Assembly (NCBI GenBank): GCA_015501585.1
Contig: JADNRY010000432.1
Coordinates: 1-49,240, forward strand
DNA from: Rhodocollybia butyracea
Lineage: Eukaryota > Basidiomycota > Agaricomycetes > Agaricales > Omphalotaceae
DNA: 49,240 nucleotides
Reading direction: 5' to 3'
The first letter of the stretch is position 1, and each line of letters begins with the position of its first letter. Of the stretch, positions 31,721-40,975 are shown one piece after another. A model generated the notes under the pieces. The model saw only the letters and a list, made by a program, of their open reading frames with translations. It searched no databases and was not told where the DNA came from. Both the position numbers and the translations under genes were made by a program.

Positions 31721-32730
31721 TAAAGATGGACACAAGTCCTGGTCATATTCCGGTACCGGCAGGTTTAACCCGTGGGAATACCTGTTAACCTGCGACCGGC
31801 CGGTTCCGGTACCGGTTTCCCACGGGTTACAACCGGTTGCAGGTCACACTTTGGGAAAATCCCCAAAACCGGTGACCTGTACAACATCCGGTAGGAGTTG
31901 GTGAACTTGTAAAAATGTTTGCAATGAGCAAACTTATAGACACTCAAATGCATATAAATGAATTGCGAGTATAAAGCAATACTAACTTATGACACTACAC
32001 AGTACATATTCTTTGTGAAAACATTTTTAAAAGCAGTAAACATGTAAGTATATCAATATCTGTTACTTCTCATGTTTGTAGTAATCAAAGACTACTGTTC
32101 CCCAGCCAAAGAAAAAATCACAGCGATATACTAAGTACTTATAAAAGGTGATGGCATGCTAAAATGGCATGCATAGTGTTCCACTCAAGACTTGGCTTAA
32201 ATGTCTATATTGTCCTGTTCAACATAGAAAAATATTCAAAGGCTGCTATGAATACATGCACCAACTAGTAACTACCAAGGTCCTAGCAAAATATTTGCCA
32301 TGTATACAAGCATTGCACAGTATCCAATGCTTGTACCTGACTTGTACAGTACTTTACAATTGAGCATTGAGCATATGAACATGCATGTAATCATTGTGCA
32401 TGTACAAAGGTTATATGCCTGCATACAAGAACATGTAAAGCATGTACTGGGTTGTGCATGCATTACAGCATATGTACAGACAGGTACTACAGTCTACACA
32501 CAAGCACATAGCATACACAAGGGTTGTATGTATGTGAACAAGTGTCATACATGCATACAACTCTTGTACAGAGTCATTACCTCCACAGTTCATGGGTACC
32601 GGCAGGTATACCTGCCTAAATACCGGCGGGTCCCGGTACCGGTTCCCACGGGTTTTGACCCGGTCACAGGTCCCACTTTTTTTTCTTTTTTTGCACCGGT
32701 TACCGGAACCGGGACTCGTGTCCATCCTTA
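31721..32730 (+). mobile_element. Non-autonomous hAT-like element (about 1010 bp)
   Basis: Ends are TAAAGATGGACACAAGTCC on the left and, on the minus strand, TAAGGATGGACACGAGTCC on the right. The start resembles hAT termini (TARRGATG). Subterminal palindromes of the type CCGGTACCGG and CCCACGGG lie at both ends. No transposase is encoded. The flanking 8-mers (GCAAGAAT and GAAGACAT) match only partly. Confidence 0.7.
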
Positions 32731-33012
32731 GAAGACATGGAGCTGAGGGAAGATATATTGCTATCACTGTCCGGGGGAAGTGCTGGGAGGTTGCCAAGTG
32801 ATGGTCCATAGTACTCAGTGGTTAGTTCCTCCGTTGTTCTCGCTGGCGAAGAGTTTGTAAGCGGCGTGCATATTGCAGCGGCCCTTGAAGGTACGTCATT
32901 CGAACAGGCATAACAGGCATATTTTTTTAAGCGCTGAACCACGGCCGTTGGCGCTGAACCGGATAGTCCCAATTTGGCAATCACAGCATTACTATCTAAA
33001 AAGTGTAAGGTG
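32731..33012. other. Flank of hAT-like element, no supported gene
   Basis: A minus-strand frame (32700-32984) contains a KYACYACSND stretch but ends inside the neighbouring element. I cannot assign it. Confidence 0.35.
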
Positions 33013-33157
33013 TAGGGGTTTCACATGTAGGCCCTTTTTTTGGGTCTTTTTATCGGTTTTTACAGTCTTTTTTACATCTAAAAAGAACATAAAAAATATA
33101 TAAAAAGTGTTCTAAAAAGACCATAAAAAGGTTTTTATTCCAGCGTGAAACACCCTA
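33013..33157. mobile_element. Small MITE (145 bp)
   Basis: The left end TAGGGGTTTCAC and the right end, read on the minus strand, TAGGGTGTTTCAC form an imperfect TIR. The interior is AT-rich and self-complementary (TTTTTATGG/CCATAAAAA-type). Start and end with TA would suit a Tc1/mariner-type MITE. Confidence 0.55.
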
Positions 33158-33462
33158 ATGATACTTAGCTAGCTGTTATGGTATGCATACAAGCGTAGCC
33201 GGAAGCCAAGCTAGCAGGGACACTTGAGGTGCCCAGAGATGTTAATGCTAGGCGAGTCAACCTAGTTTCTACTCAGGAGTTTATCATTCTACAAAAGGGA
33301 TGTCTCAAAGTGGGATAAGAGCTAGCGGATGCACCACCCAGGGATATATTCAAAAGAGGGAAGGCAAACCTTGTACTTTAGAAACAGCTAGTTCACCAAT
33401 ACTGCAGATCTTATGATCTACGAGGGAATCAAGATATTCCGAAGTCACGGTCCAGAACAAAA
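33158..33462 (+). repeat. Inverted repeat arm A
   Basis: Reverse complement, with scattered differences, of about 34375-34660. Shared blocks are AGCGTAGCCGGAAGCCAAGC, CTAGTTTCTACTCAGGAG, TCTCAAAGTGGGATAAGAGC and GAAACAGCTAGTTCACCAAT. Arm A ends at 33462 where a TAGAGATG element inserted. Confidence 0.8.
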
Positions 33463-33845
33463 TAGAGATGTCCACGAGTCCGGATCCAAGTATACTTGGA
33501 TCCGGCGCGCAAGTACCTGTGGCCCAAAAGCCTTGACTTGTGACCTGCGAAAGATCCGTGGGAAACGGATCTTTGACTCGCAGGTAATTTACCTGCAAGC
33601 TCGCAAGTGTCTGCAGGTATTTGTGTATTTATGCCAAAGAGTGTACTAATAATCATTAATAAAGTACTTACCTGTTTTATGATACATACCATTTATAAAA
33701 CATTGTACTGTAACTGTCTACTATCATTTCATACTTAGTTATGAAGTAAATATGTACTGACACAAAGGTTTTACATTGTAGACAGCTCACGGCGATTGGG
33801 CGCTTAAATTAGCGCCAAACGTCGTGAGCTGTCTACAACAAACAT
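33463..33845 (+). mobile_element. Truncated TAGAGATG hAT-like element
   Basis: Starts TAGAGATGTCCACGAGTCC, like the complete element at 36688-37354, and includes the same internal palindromes. The right part is missing beyond about 33845. Confidence 0.65.
33776..33838. repeat. Imperfect 63-bp palindrome
   Basis: Arms start TTGTAGACAGCTCACGGCG and end with the reverse complement, around TTAAATTA. It is a diverged copy of the perfect palindrome at 36978-37043, in the corresponding position of a related element. Confidence 0.8.
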
Positions 33846-34374
33846 ATGTGCTGGTAAATCCTCAAGAGCCTTGACTGGCAAGGGACGAGCCCAAATTCCT
33901 AGGATGCCATTGGATTCATAGGTCACCTAGGCAAAAACGGCTTTTCCTGATGTGTCCCGCCATCCGCAGGTTCATTGTTCAGGCAGTGGTGCTTGTACCT
34001 TGCGTACTTGCTTTCCTCTGTCTTACTCAGGATGTTAAAGTGGTGTTGGCTAGCTCATAGTACTTCTCCGGTGATGGGAAGTGTTCAGAACTGTTAGCCC
34101 AGGGCACTATCTTTCTAATGACACTACTATCATATAAGTTGAGTTAGCTAACCTAGTATCTATAAGTGTATTTCTTTCTAGAGTACCTTTGGCTGATGTT
34201 CTACAATCTCTTGGGAGGTGGTGCACTTCCATGTACCAGTTAGTCTCCCTTACAGTCCTTGCTAGTCTTGGCATGTGATTTATAATATCTGGGTTATCTT
34301 CACCGAGACAGTACCGAGTCTTAGTCAAATTTGCTAGTTGACTCCATTGGACAGTATCTCCACTTTGTTCCGGA
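33846..34374 (-). repeat. Loop region and extension of inverted repeat arm B
   Basis: A minus-strand frame of 101 codons (34107-34412) starts MIYKGIKIFQSHGPEQSGDT and continues beyond the point where arm A is interrupted, with NPDIINHMPRLARTVRETNW. It looks like part of a decayed mobile-element protein, but I do not recognise the family. The rest (33846-34106) shows nothing. Confidence 0.4.
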
Positions 34375-34660
34375 CCATGACTTTGAAATATCTTGATTCC
34401 CTTGTAGATCATAAGATCTGTAGTATTGGTGAACTAGCTGTTTCTAAAGTACGAGGTTTGCCTTCCCTCTTTTGAATATATCCTGGGTGGTGCGTCCACT
34501 AGCTCTTATCCCACTTTGAGATGTTCCTTTTGTAGAGTGATAAGCTCCTGAGTAGAAACTAGGTTGACTAGCCTAGTGTTAATGTCGCTGGGCACCTCAA
34601 GTATTCCCGCTAGCTTGGCTTCCGGCTACGCTTGTAGGCATATTGTAACAGCTAGCTAAC
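34375..34660 (-). repeat. Inverted repeat arm B
   Basis: Partner of 33158-33462. The copies lie head to head about 0.9 kb apart. Confidence 0.8.
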
Positions 34661-36687
34661 TTAAGTATTATTGTTAAGATACTAAGCTTCTGCTACAACT
34701 ATCACGATTGGGCTCCGTATAGTTCTCTTATTGCATTGTATACACTACACAGTGTGTCAAAAAGTATAGTTACATGCTTAGGCGCAAAAATTGTGTATTA
34801 CCGGCGCCGCTGACTCATGACATCTAGGCACTTTAATAAGGACTGATACTTTGCCACTGAACCTTGTGCCCACTTGAGTTTCTGGTCAGGACTTTAAGTG
34901 TGTAATCATAACCAAGTTAAATCTAGTTGTTTCCTTAGAGGTGACAGTTTCTAGTAAGGGATTATTTGTCTCCAGAGTGAGGGTTCCTTAGCTAGCTGAA
35001 AAGTTAGTGAGCCACTAAGAGTGTGGTACAAGTCCCTGGTAATTTGGTATTACCTTCAGTTTAGTAGCTTAACCCAGAGTTTGGTTAGGGACTTTACGGC
35101 AATTTGCTAGCTGGAGCCAGAGTTTGCCCAGGAGTGTTTCAAAGCAGTTTGACAACTAGCCAGAGCCAGAGTTTGCCTGGGAGTACTCTTACTTTGTATG
35201 TTCGCATCCCCATTTCATACACACACACACACATGTTCACACTTTGACTTAGTTGAGCTAGCTCTGTCTGCAGAGCTTAATTGATATAGTCACCAGGCTA
35301 GCCTTATACTCAGTTCAAGAGTTTGTGTTTGCTAGCTTAATCTGATCTTATTGTTGTCCCGGGGGGTCTCTGGCGGCTCGACCTCACTCCTAAATTTGAT
35401 AGTCTGTTTTAGTGCGGTATTGTTCAAAACAACTGTAACACATTTCAAAGACCAGTACAAAATAGATCAATTATTGCCTAGGTCAAGACCAACCTAGCCT
35501 GACCAAGTTGACCCAGGTCAAGACCAAGTTCCCCAGAGCCAGTGGTTCTTCCCCTCCTAATCTGCCTACTCCACATTCCTGCAGCCCAGGACAACCTGGG
35601 GAGCCCTAGGTATCCCAGGCTGCCTCAGGTTGCCCTGGGTTGCCTTGGATTGGGGAGGTGTCTCTGGGGAGCCTGGGCTTTAGGAACTTTTTCCTGATGT
35701 GAAGAAGCTGAAGGAAGAGGGCATGGAAATAAGTACTATGTGCGGGGTTAAATGGTAAAGCAGCTCATCACTCTACAAGCAAAACCCAATCGACTGCATT
35801 TGTGATTTCTCTATTCATCACACTGAGAGTACTTGGAAGATTGAATTATCTTATATGTGTGCTCAAGCGTCTTTATCTAAACCTCCGATTTGTATGAGGA
35901 TACACCGTTGATGAACCAAAATCATACCCACAAAAGCACTAACACAAATCCACAAAGGGAAACATATGTAGACTCAAAGAGGAACTGTGAACTGGAGTAG
36001 TGATACTACACATAACACATGTGCACATGGTGTCTGTATTAGAGGTTGATCGATAAGGCAGACAGTGTACTCTACACTGTTAGTTGGCTCTGGTCACACA
36101 GACACAGACACAGACAGAGAAAACACAACTTGATATTCCACAAGTACGTACAAGCTTAAATATGAGTCCAGTGAGTTAATAATAAGTACGATGCATGAAG
36201 CGTTCACAGATGGAGTGAGAGTAATAAGACGAGAGTGGAATGGAACACAAGGTAAGTAAGTAAGAATAGATGAGAGCACAATAATAAGGCAATGGCAAGT
36301 GGGCAGGATAAAGATAGTACAACTAGCTCACATACCAGTAGTTACAGCGAGAGAGAATGTTCCATAGATAGTAACAAAGTGAGAAGACTGTTCCATAGTA
36401 AGTATAATGAAGATGATAGATGACGAAGTCCAAGAGTCTGGCAGAATGAAGAGTGAGGTTAATACCCTGGACCCTCCCTATGCAATGACCACTCATTGTA
36501 AAGAATTTCACCAGGTTGATTGCAGCCTAAGCTCTTGAACAATTAAATGACTGTGAGGTACTCCACCCAAACCATTGTATTTTCCATGGTGACAATTCTG
36601 CCGAAAATGTATGTTTCACTTGGTGAACATCTATGAATGTAATCCCTCTCTGAACTGAAGTTCTAAGTCTTTCCCTGATATCAAGTC
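34661..36687. other. No gene; short local repeats
   Basis: About 2 kb without a supportable gene. It contains a duplicated ~60-bp segment (GAGCCAGAGTTTGCC at about 35110 and 35165), an (AC)n run at 35219-35233, a GACC/CCAGG-rich stretch at 35470-35670 with short palindromes, and a CACAGA run at about 36099-36116. Confidence 0.5.
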
Positions 36688-37354
36688 TAGAGATGTCCAC
36701 GAGTCCAAGTCTCAACAAGTACTTGCAGGTAAGATCTGTGGGAAAACTCGCAAGTATGTGACTCACGGATCCCAAGACCCGTTTCCCACGGGTCACCAAC
36801 AGGTCACAAGTCAAGGTTTCCAAGACTTTGCAAGTACTTGCAAGTATTTGTGACTTGTGCAAGGCATAGTATACATGTATTTTCAGTGCAACTTGAGTAA
36901 TAATTACAACTTACATTGGTCAATAATCTCATACTTACAACTATATAAGTTGTTGAGTGCTGGCATACAGATATTAGGTTGTAGACAGCTCACGGCGTTT
37001 AGGCGCCAATTTAAGCGCCTAAACGCCGTGAGCTGTCTACAACTCAAAACTTAGATGTGAGTACATATTTACTTCATAACATAGTATGAAATTGTTGTAA
37101 ACAAGTTAAGTACATGGTTTTGTTAGCATTATATACTGTACCATCAATTTATGCAAGTAAGTAATGGTAAATACTTCTGCAACACTTGTTTATTAGATGA
37201 ATCACAAGTATCTGCAAGACTTGCAAGTAATACTTGCGAGTCAGTGACCCGTTTCCCACGAGTCAGTCACAGGTCACAAGTCAGGCCTTTTAGGCCGCAA
37301 GTACTTGTGCTCCGGATCCAAGTATACTTGGATCCGGACTCGTGGACATCTCTA
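36688..37354 (+). mobile_element. TAGAGATG hAT-like MITE, complete (667 bp)
   Basis: Perfect 19-bp TIRs TAGAGATGTCCACGAGTCC at both ends. Subterminal regions are rich in AAGTACTTGCAAGT-like and CCCACGGG motifs. The element carries a 26-bp perfect palindrome at 37312-37337 and a 66-bp palindrome at 36978-37043, and it encodes no transposase. The terminal sequence resembles the TAAAGATGGACAC ends of the 31721 element, so the families are related. Confidence 0.75.
36978..37043. repeat. Perfect palindrome, 29-bp arms, 8-nt spacer
   Basis: Left arm begins GTTGTAGACAGCTCACGGCG and the right arm is its exact reverse complement over 29 bp, around CAATTTAA. It may be a tiny foldback element that inserted into the ancestor of the TAGAGATG family. 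Confidence 0.9.
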
Positions 37355-37912
37355 GTGCAAATGCATGGCATTTTGCAATGTGTATTGGAGATAGAAAAGG
37401 CTTCTTCTGTCGAATGAATCCATGACAATTGCATCAACAAAGATTTTTGCGGATGGTGTGCTGAGGAACACAAGGGAACAAAACTTACTTCAGATGCGCT
37501 CCATCAGTTATGTGTTCCATATCAATAAGCTGCACAGCATCATCCATTTCTTCCTTAGAGAAGCGCATTTGATGGCCAGTATGTGCTTCCATATGCATAG
37601 CAACCTTTGTCCTTTGCCCTCTTGTAATTTTGAGCAATTGTGACATGAGTTGTTGCAGTATTGTCAAACTCTGGTGCATTTTTGGCAATCCAGCAGAAGG
37701 ATGCCATGATATAAGAGAATAGCCTTTTGTTTAGTAGGTGTACAAAGTATTGCAGAGGCTCCATGTGGTTACATGCCATTGTGGTAGTTTGAGATAAATG
37801 GGTATTTTTGAGCTTGTAATGTCATTTTTTTTTTTGGGTAATTACCTGCTATACAGCCTATAGTATATGTATGAATTTTTTCAACCTCTTAAATGACCAG
37901 CTTCCTTGTAAG
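37355..37912 (-). other. Unrecognised coding-like relic
   Basis: On the minus strand, blocks MACNHMEPLQYFVHLLNKRL and MRFSKEEMDDAVQLIDMEHI appear in different frames of one stretch (37555-37779 and 37485-37688). They suggest a decayed protein, possibly a transposase piece, but no motif allows a name. Confidence 0.35.
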
Positions 37913-38260
37913 TGTTGGATATTCGGTCCGCGGTATATGGCCGCCGGTATGTACAGCTCCAATACCGAGTAGATATCAGACCCGAGTTCTTATCATTTGT
38001 TTTAACTTTTATTTCACTGATACGGATTTCTACTTATACTGTACGTATCGACGTTCCCTTCTTTTCCTCAGCCTTCATCACTTCTGGCTGAGGTATGTCT
38101 ATTATACTTATGCTCTATGTCCATTATGCTCATACTGTACCTATAGCTTAGTTGTACATCGTACTAACGTGTCTCTTAGGTATGGTAATATGATTTAGCC
38201 TTCATCACTTCTGGCTGAGCTTAGTTGTACATCGTACTAACGTGTCTCTTAGTTCCAACA
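37913..38260 (+). repeat. Copia 2 5' LTR (348 bp)
   Basis: Contains hairpin A (arms CTCAGCC and GGCTGAG, 38067-38092), a 54-nt intron-like segment (38093-38146), B (38147-38179), a 17-nt linker, and an exact joined repeat of A and B (38197-38252), then TTCCAACA. Confidence 0.93.
38093..38146 (+). other. Intron-like segment inside Copia 2 LTR (54 nt)
   Basis: Begins GTATGT and ends CTATAG. It separates the first A and B and is exactly absent between the second A and B. Both LTRs of this young element carry it (also 42906-42959), so it is inherited through retrotransposition. Confidence 0.75.
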
Positions 38261-38276
38261 GGTTATGGGCCCCGAG
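38261..38276 (+). promoter_or_regulatory. Copia 2 primer-binding site candidate
   Basis: GGTTATGGGCCCCGAG directly after the LTR CA end. The core GGTTAT is shared with Copia 1. Confidence 0.5.
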
Positions 38277-38359
38277 TCCGCCTGATACAGCCAGCCTTAT
38301 AGTGATTACCGGAATCGAATCTTTTATCTTCTCTTCCTGCATAACCCTCGTCTCTATCG

Positions 38360-40975
38360 ATGTCTACTACCCCTTCCGCTCCTACTACCCAACCTACTCA
38401 GACTACTTCGAGTACACAGACCACTATGACCGCGCCGACTATTCCGAGTGATTGGACCATCCCTAGTGGTGGAAATTCACTCTTCCCTCGTGACACTAAG
38501 CTCAAAGGTGAAACGAATTTTTCGTCTTGGTCTGCCGTCTTCCTCGCTGGTGCTCGCACAGTAGGATGTCAATCTATTTTGTCGGGCACGCTTGTTTGTC
38601 CTCCCGATACCGACACTAAGTATCTTATCTGGCAACGGATGGATTCTTATATGATGAACATGCTTCTCCAGTGTATCTCTGAGAGCATGGTCAGCATGGT
38701 AGAAGGTCTTACGAGCGCCGCCGCCTATAAACGACTTTCGGGTACTTATGGTCCTCAGGGTTCTGGTCTCATCATGACGTTCTTCTCCCGACTCACCCGC
38801 CGACTTCCGCTCCAGCATAGCTTTGATTCTTTGTCCGCCCATCTTCAGGGTTTCGAATCTGCTCTGCAGGATATCCGGAAAGCTGGGTACGTTGTGGAGG
38901 AAGGGTTTGCCTCTGCTATTCTTGTCACTACTCTCCCCAATGAAGAAGGTGCGACCGGGTCTTGGCACACCTGGATCCGCAGTTTCTCTCTCACCTCCAG
39001 CACTACTCTTGAGTCGACTGTCCAACAGATTTTAGGTTCTTACCGTTCAGCTCATCCTGACGAGAACTCTAATTCCGGCATGTCGAACGTAGAAGCCGCC
39101 GTCGCTGTGCTCGAACGCTCCTATGCGGCCCGTGGAGATTATTATTGTGTCAACTGCCACACTCCCGGTCACACCAAGGATTTTTGCCGTAAGCCCGGTG
39201 GTGGGAAACATGCTATGGAGGCTAAGGGAGGTAACAGAAAGGGGAAAAATAAGAAGAAGGGCAAAGAGAAAGCCCACCATGTGGAGAGTGGGGGAGGAGG
39301 TGAAACTGAGCAGTCTACCTCATCACATTTTGTAGAATCTTCTTCGGGCGCCAATATTATCGATTTCTCTGCTTACCCGGTGACCGAGACTTCTACAAAT
39401 GTGAATTCCTCCCAGCCTATGTCTGAGTCAGTGTATCCAGCTGGTACTACTGCCGATAGGCCTCCCATCATTATCGACTCTGGTACTACGTCTCACATTC
39501 ATTCTGTTCGTGCCGACTTCACGTCTTTCCACCATCCGGCCATTTCTCAGAAGGTTACTGGATTTGGTCATGGTACTATGAAGATTGCAGGTCGAGGTAT
39601 AGCCGTTTTTCTTGCGCGTCGTCGCCATCGTCAACTTGTCCGTCTCAATCTGAAGGACACTGCTTTCGTTCCTGACTCCTCTCCTACCCTCATTTCCGTT
39701 TCCCGACTCGACGAAGCTAAGTGTTATACTGTCTTTGGCGCAGGGAAATGTGTAACATTCAGTAAGGATGATGCTGGTACTTTTATCCAGCGCCTTATTG
39801 ATGAGGAGGATGTTGTTTTCACTGGAACGAAGGACGATTCTCGACTTTATCACCTTGACTCTGCTCCCTCCACCTCTGCGTTTACATCTTCCACCTCGGA
39901 CAAACCTCCGCTTTACTCCAAACTGGTTCAGCTTCATAACGAGCTTGGGCATTTGAACTATCCCGCTTGTCGTGACTTGTACCGTTCGGGTACGCTTGAG
40001 GGGATGACCGTGAAACTTACGGCCTCAGAATTGGCTGCAGAACCCCCCATCTGTGACGCCTGTGCGCAGGGAAAGCTCACCCGTGCGCGCTTTCCTGAAT
40101 CGAACTCTAGAGCTTCAGAGCCACTGGGCCTAGTTCACTCAGATCTTTGGGGACCAGCTCCGGTCTTGACCACGACCGGCATGGGGTATCTCATCACGTT
40201 TCTTGATGATTGCTCCCGTATGGCTTGGGGTTACTTGCTTCGCTGCAAGAGTGATGCTTTTACTGCTTTTAAGCAGTGGTTAGTTGAAGTAGAGAAGGTA
40301 ACCGGCAAAAAGTTGAAGGTTTTCCGCACTGACAATGGTGGGGAATATATAACCAACGAGTGGCGCGATTGGATGAAGGAGCATGGTATCCGCTGGGAAA
40401 AGACCGCTCCTTACACTCCTGAACAGAACGGCCGTTCTGAGCGCCTCAATCGTACAATTTTTGACCGGGTACGCACTATCCTTATTCACTCTCAACTTCC
40501 TCTCTCTATGTGGGGCTACGCTGTCTGGTACATTCTTAATATCCGTGCCCGGACTTATGCTAGTCCTCTACCTAAAGGGGAGACACCCTATCATCTCTGG
40601 TACAAGAAGCACCCTGACCGTCGAAAATTGCATTCTTTTGGATGTAAAGTTTGGGTATACAACAACTCGCAGGAGCATAAACTTGACGCTCGTGGTACTC
40701 CTGGTATTTTTCTAGGTTTTGACGAGACTCGGGTGGCGTACTATGTGTACACGCCAGGTAAAGGTGTACGTTCAGCAATCTCTGTGAAGTTTGATGACAA
40801 CACTAATGGAGATGGACTTTTGAGCGCCGCGGGGGAGTCCTATGATTATTCGTCTCTCAAAAATCCTACTTATAAAGATGACGATGAGTTTTCCCCTATA
40901 ACCGCTCCATCCGCTCTCCCACCTGACCCTCCTGTTCCTGTCTGCTACTCCTCCACCTCGTGCCCCTCGTCCTAA
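38360..40975 (+). CDS. Copia 2 gag-protease-integrase (871 codons to the frameshift)
   Basis: The ATG at 38360 opens a single frame. Gag contains KLKGETNFSSW near residue 50 and a CCHC zinc knuckle (CVNCHTPGHTKDFC) at about 263-276. A DSG protease motif lies at about 374 (IIIDSGTTSHI). A gag-pre-integrase block with H-N-E-L-G-H and C-D-A-C falls at about 530-580. The integrase core has D in VHSDLWGPAP (about 594), D in RTDNGGEY (about 657) and E in GRSERLNR (about 693), with exactly 35 residues between the last two. These functions package RNA, cleave the polyprotein and insert cDNA. The frame runs off near residue 860 into an out-of-frame tail ending at 40975. Confidence 0.93.
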   Translation: MSTTPSAPTTQPTQTTSSTQTTMTAPTIPSDWTIPSGGNSLFPRDTKLKGETNFSSWSAVFLAGARTVGCQSILSGTLVCPPDTDTKYLIWQRMDSYMMNMLLQCISESMVSMVEGLTSAAAYKRLSGTYGPQGSGLIMTFFSRLTRRLPLQHSFDSLSAHLQGFESALQDIRKAGYVVEEGFASAILVTTLPNEEGATGSWHTWIRSFSLTSSTTLESTVQQILGSYRSAHPDENSNSGMSNVEAAVAVLERSYAARGDYYCVNCHTPGHTKDFCRKPGGGKHAMEAKGGNRKGKNKKKGKEKAHHVESGGGGETEQSTSSHFVESSSGANIIDFSAYPVTETSTNVNSSQPMSESVYPAGTTADRPPIIIDSGTTSHIHSVRADFTSFHHPAISQKVTGFGHGTMKIAGRGIAVFLARRRHRQLVRLNLKDTAFVPDSSPTLISVSRLDEAKCYTVFGAGKCVTFSKDDAGTFIQRLIDEEDVVFTGTKDDSRLYHLDSAPSTSAFTSSTSDKPPLYSKLVQLHNELGHLNYPACRDLYRSGTLEGMTVKLTASELAAEPPICDACAQGKLTRARFPESNSRASEPLGLVHSDLWGPAPVLTTTGMGYLITFLDDCSRMAWGYLLRCKSDAFTAFKQWLVEVEKVTGKKLKVFRTDNGGEYITNEWRDWMKEHGIRWEKTAPYTPEQNGRSERLNRTIFDRVRTILIHSQLPLSMWGYAVWYILNIRARTYASPLPKGETPYHLWYKKHPDRRKLHSFGCKVWVYNNSQEHKLDARGTPGIFLGFDETRVAYYVYTPGKGVRSAISVKFDDNTNGDGLLSAAGESYDYSSLKNPTYKDDDEFSPITAPSALPPDPPVPVCYSSTSCPSS

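Noticed and set aside
31623..31904. 93-codon plus-strand frame
   Set aside because: It spans the junction of two transposon termini and only reads through palindromic subterminal repeats.
35470..35670. Palindrome cluster rich in CCAGG and CCTGG as an origin or regulatory site
   Set aside because: The repeats are short and irregular and give no specific function.
38477..39025. 182-codon minus-strand frame
   Set aside because: It is an antisense shadow of Copia 2 gag.
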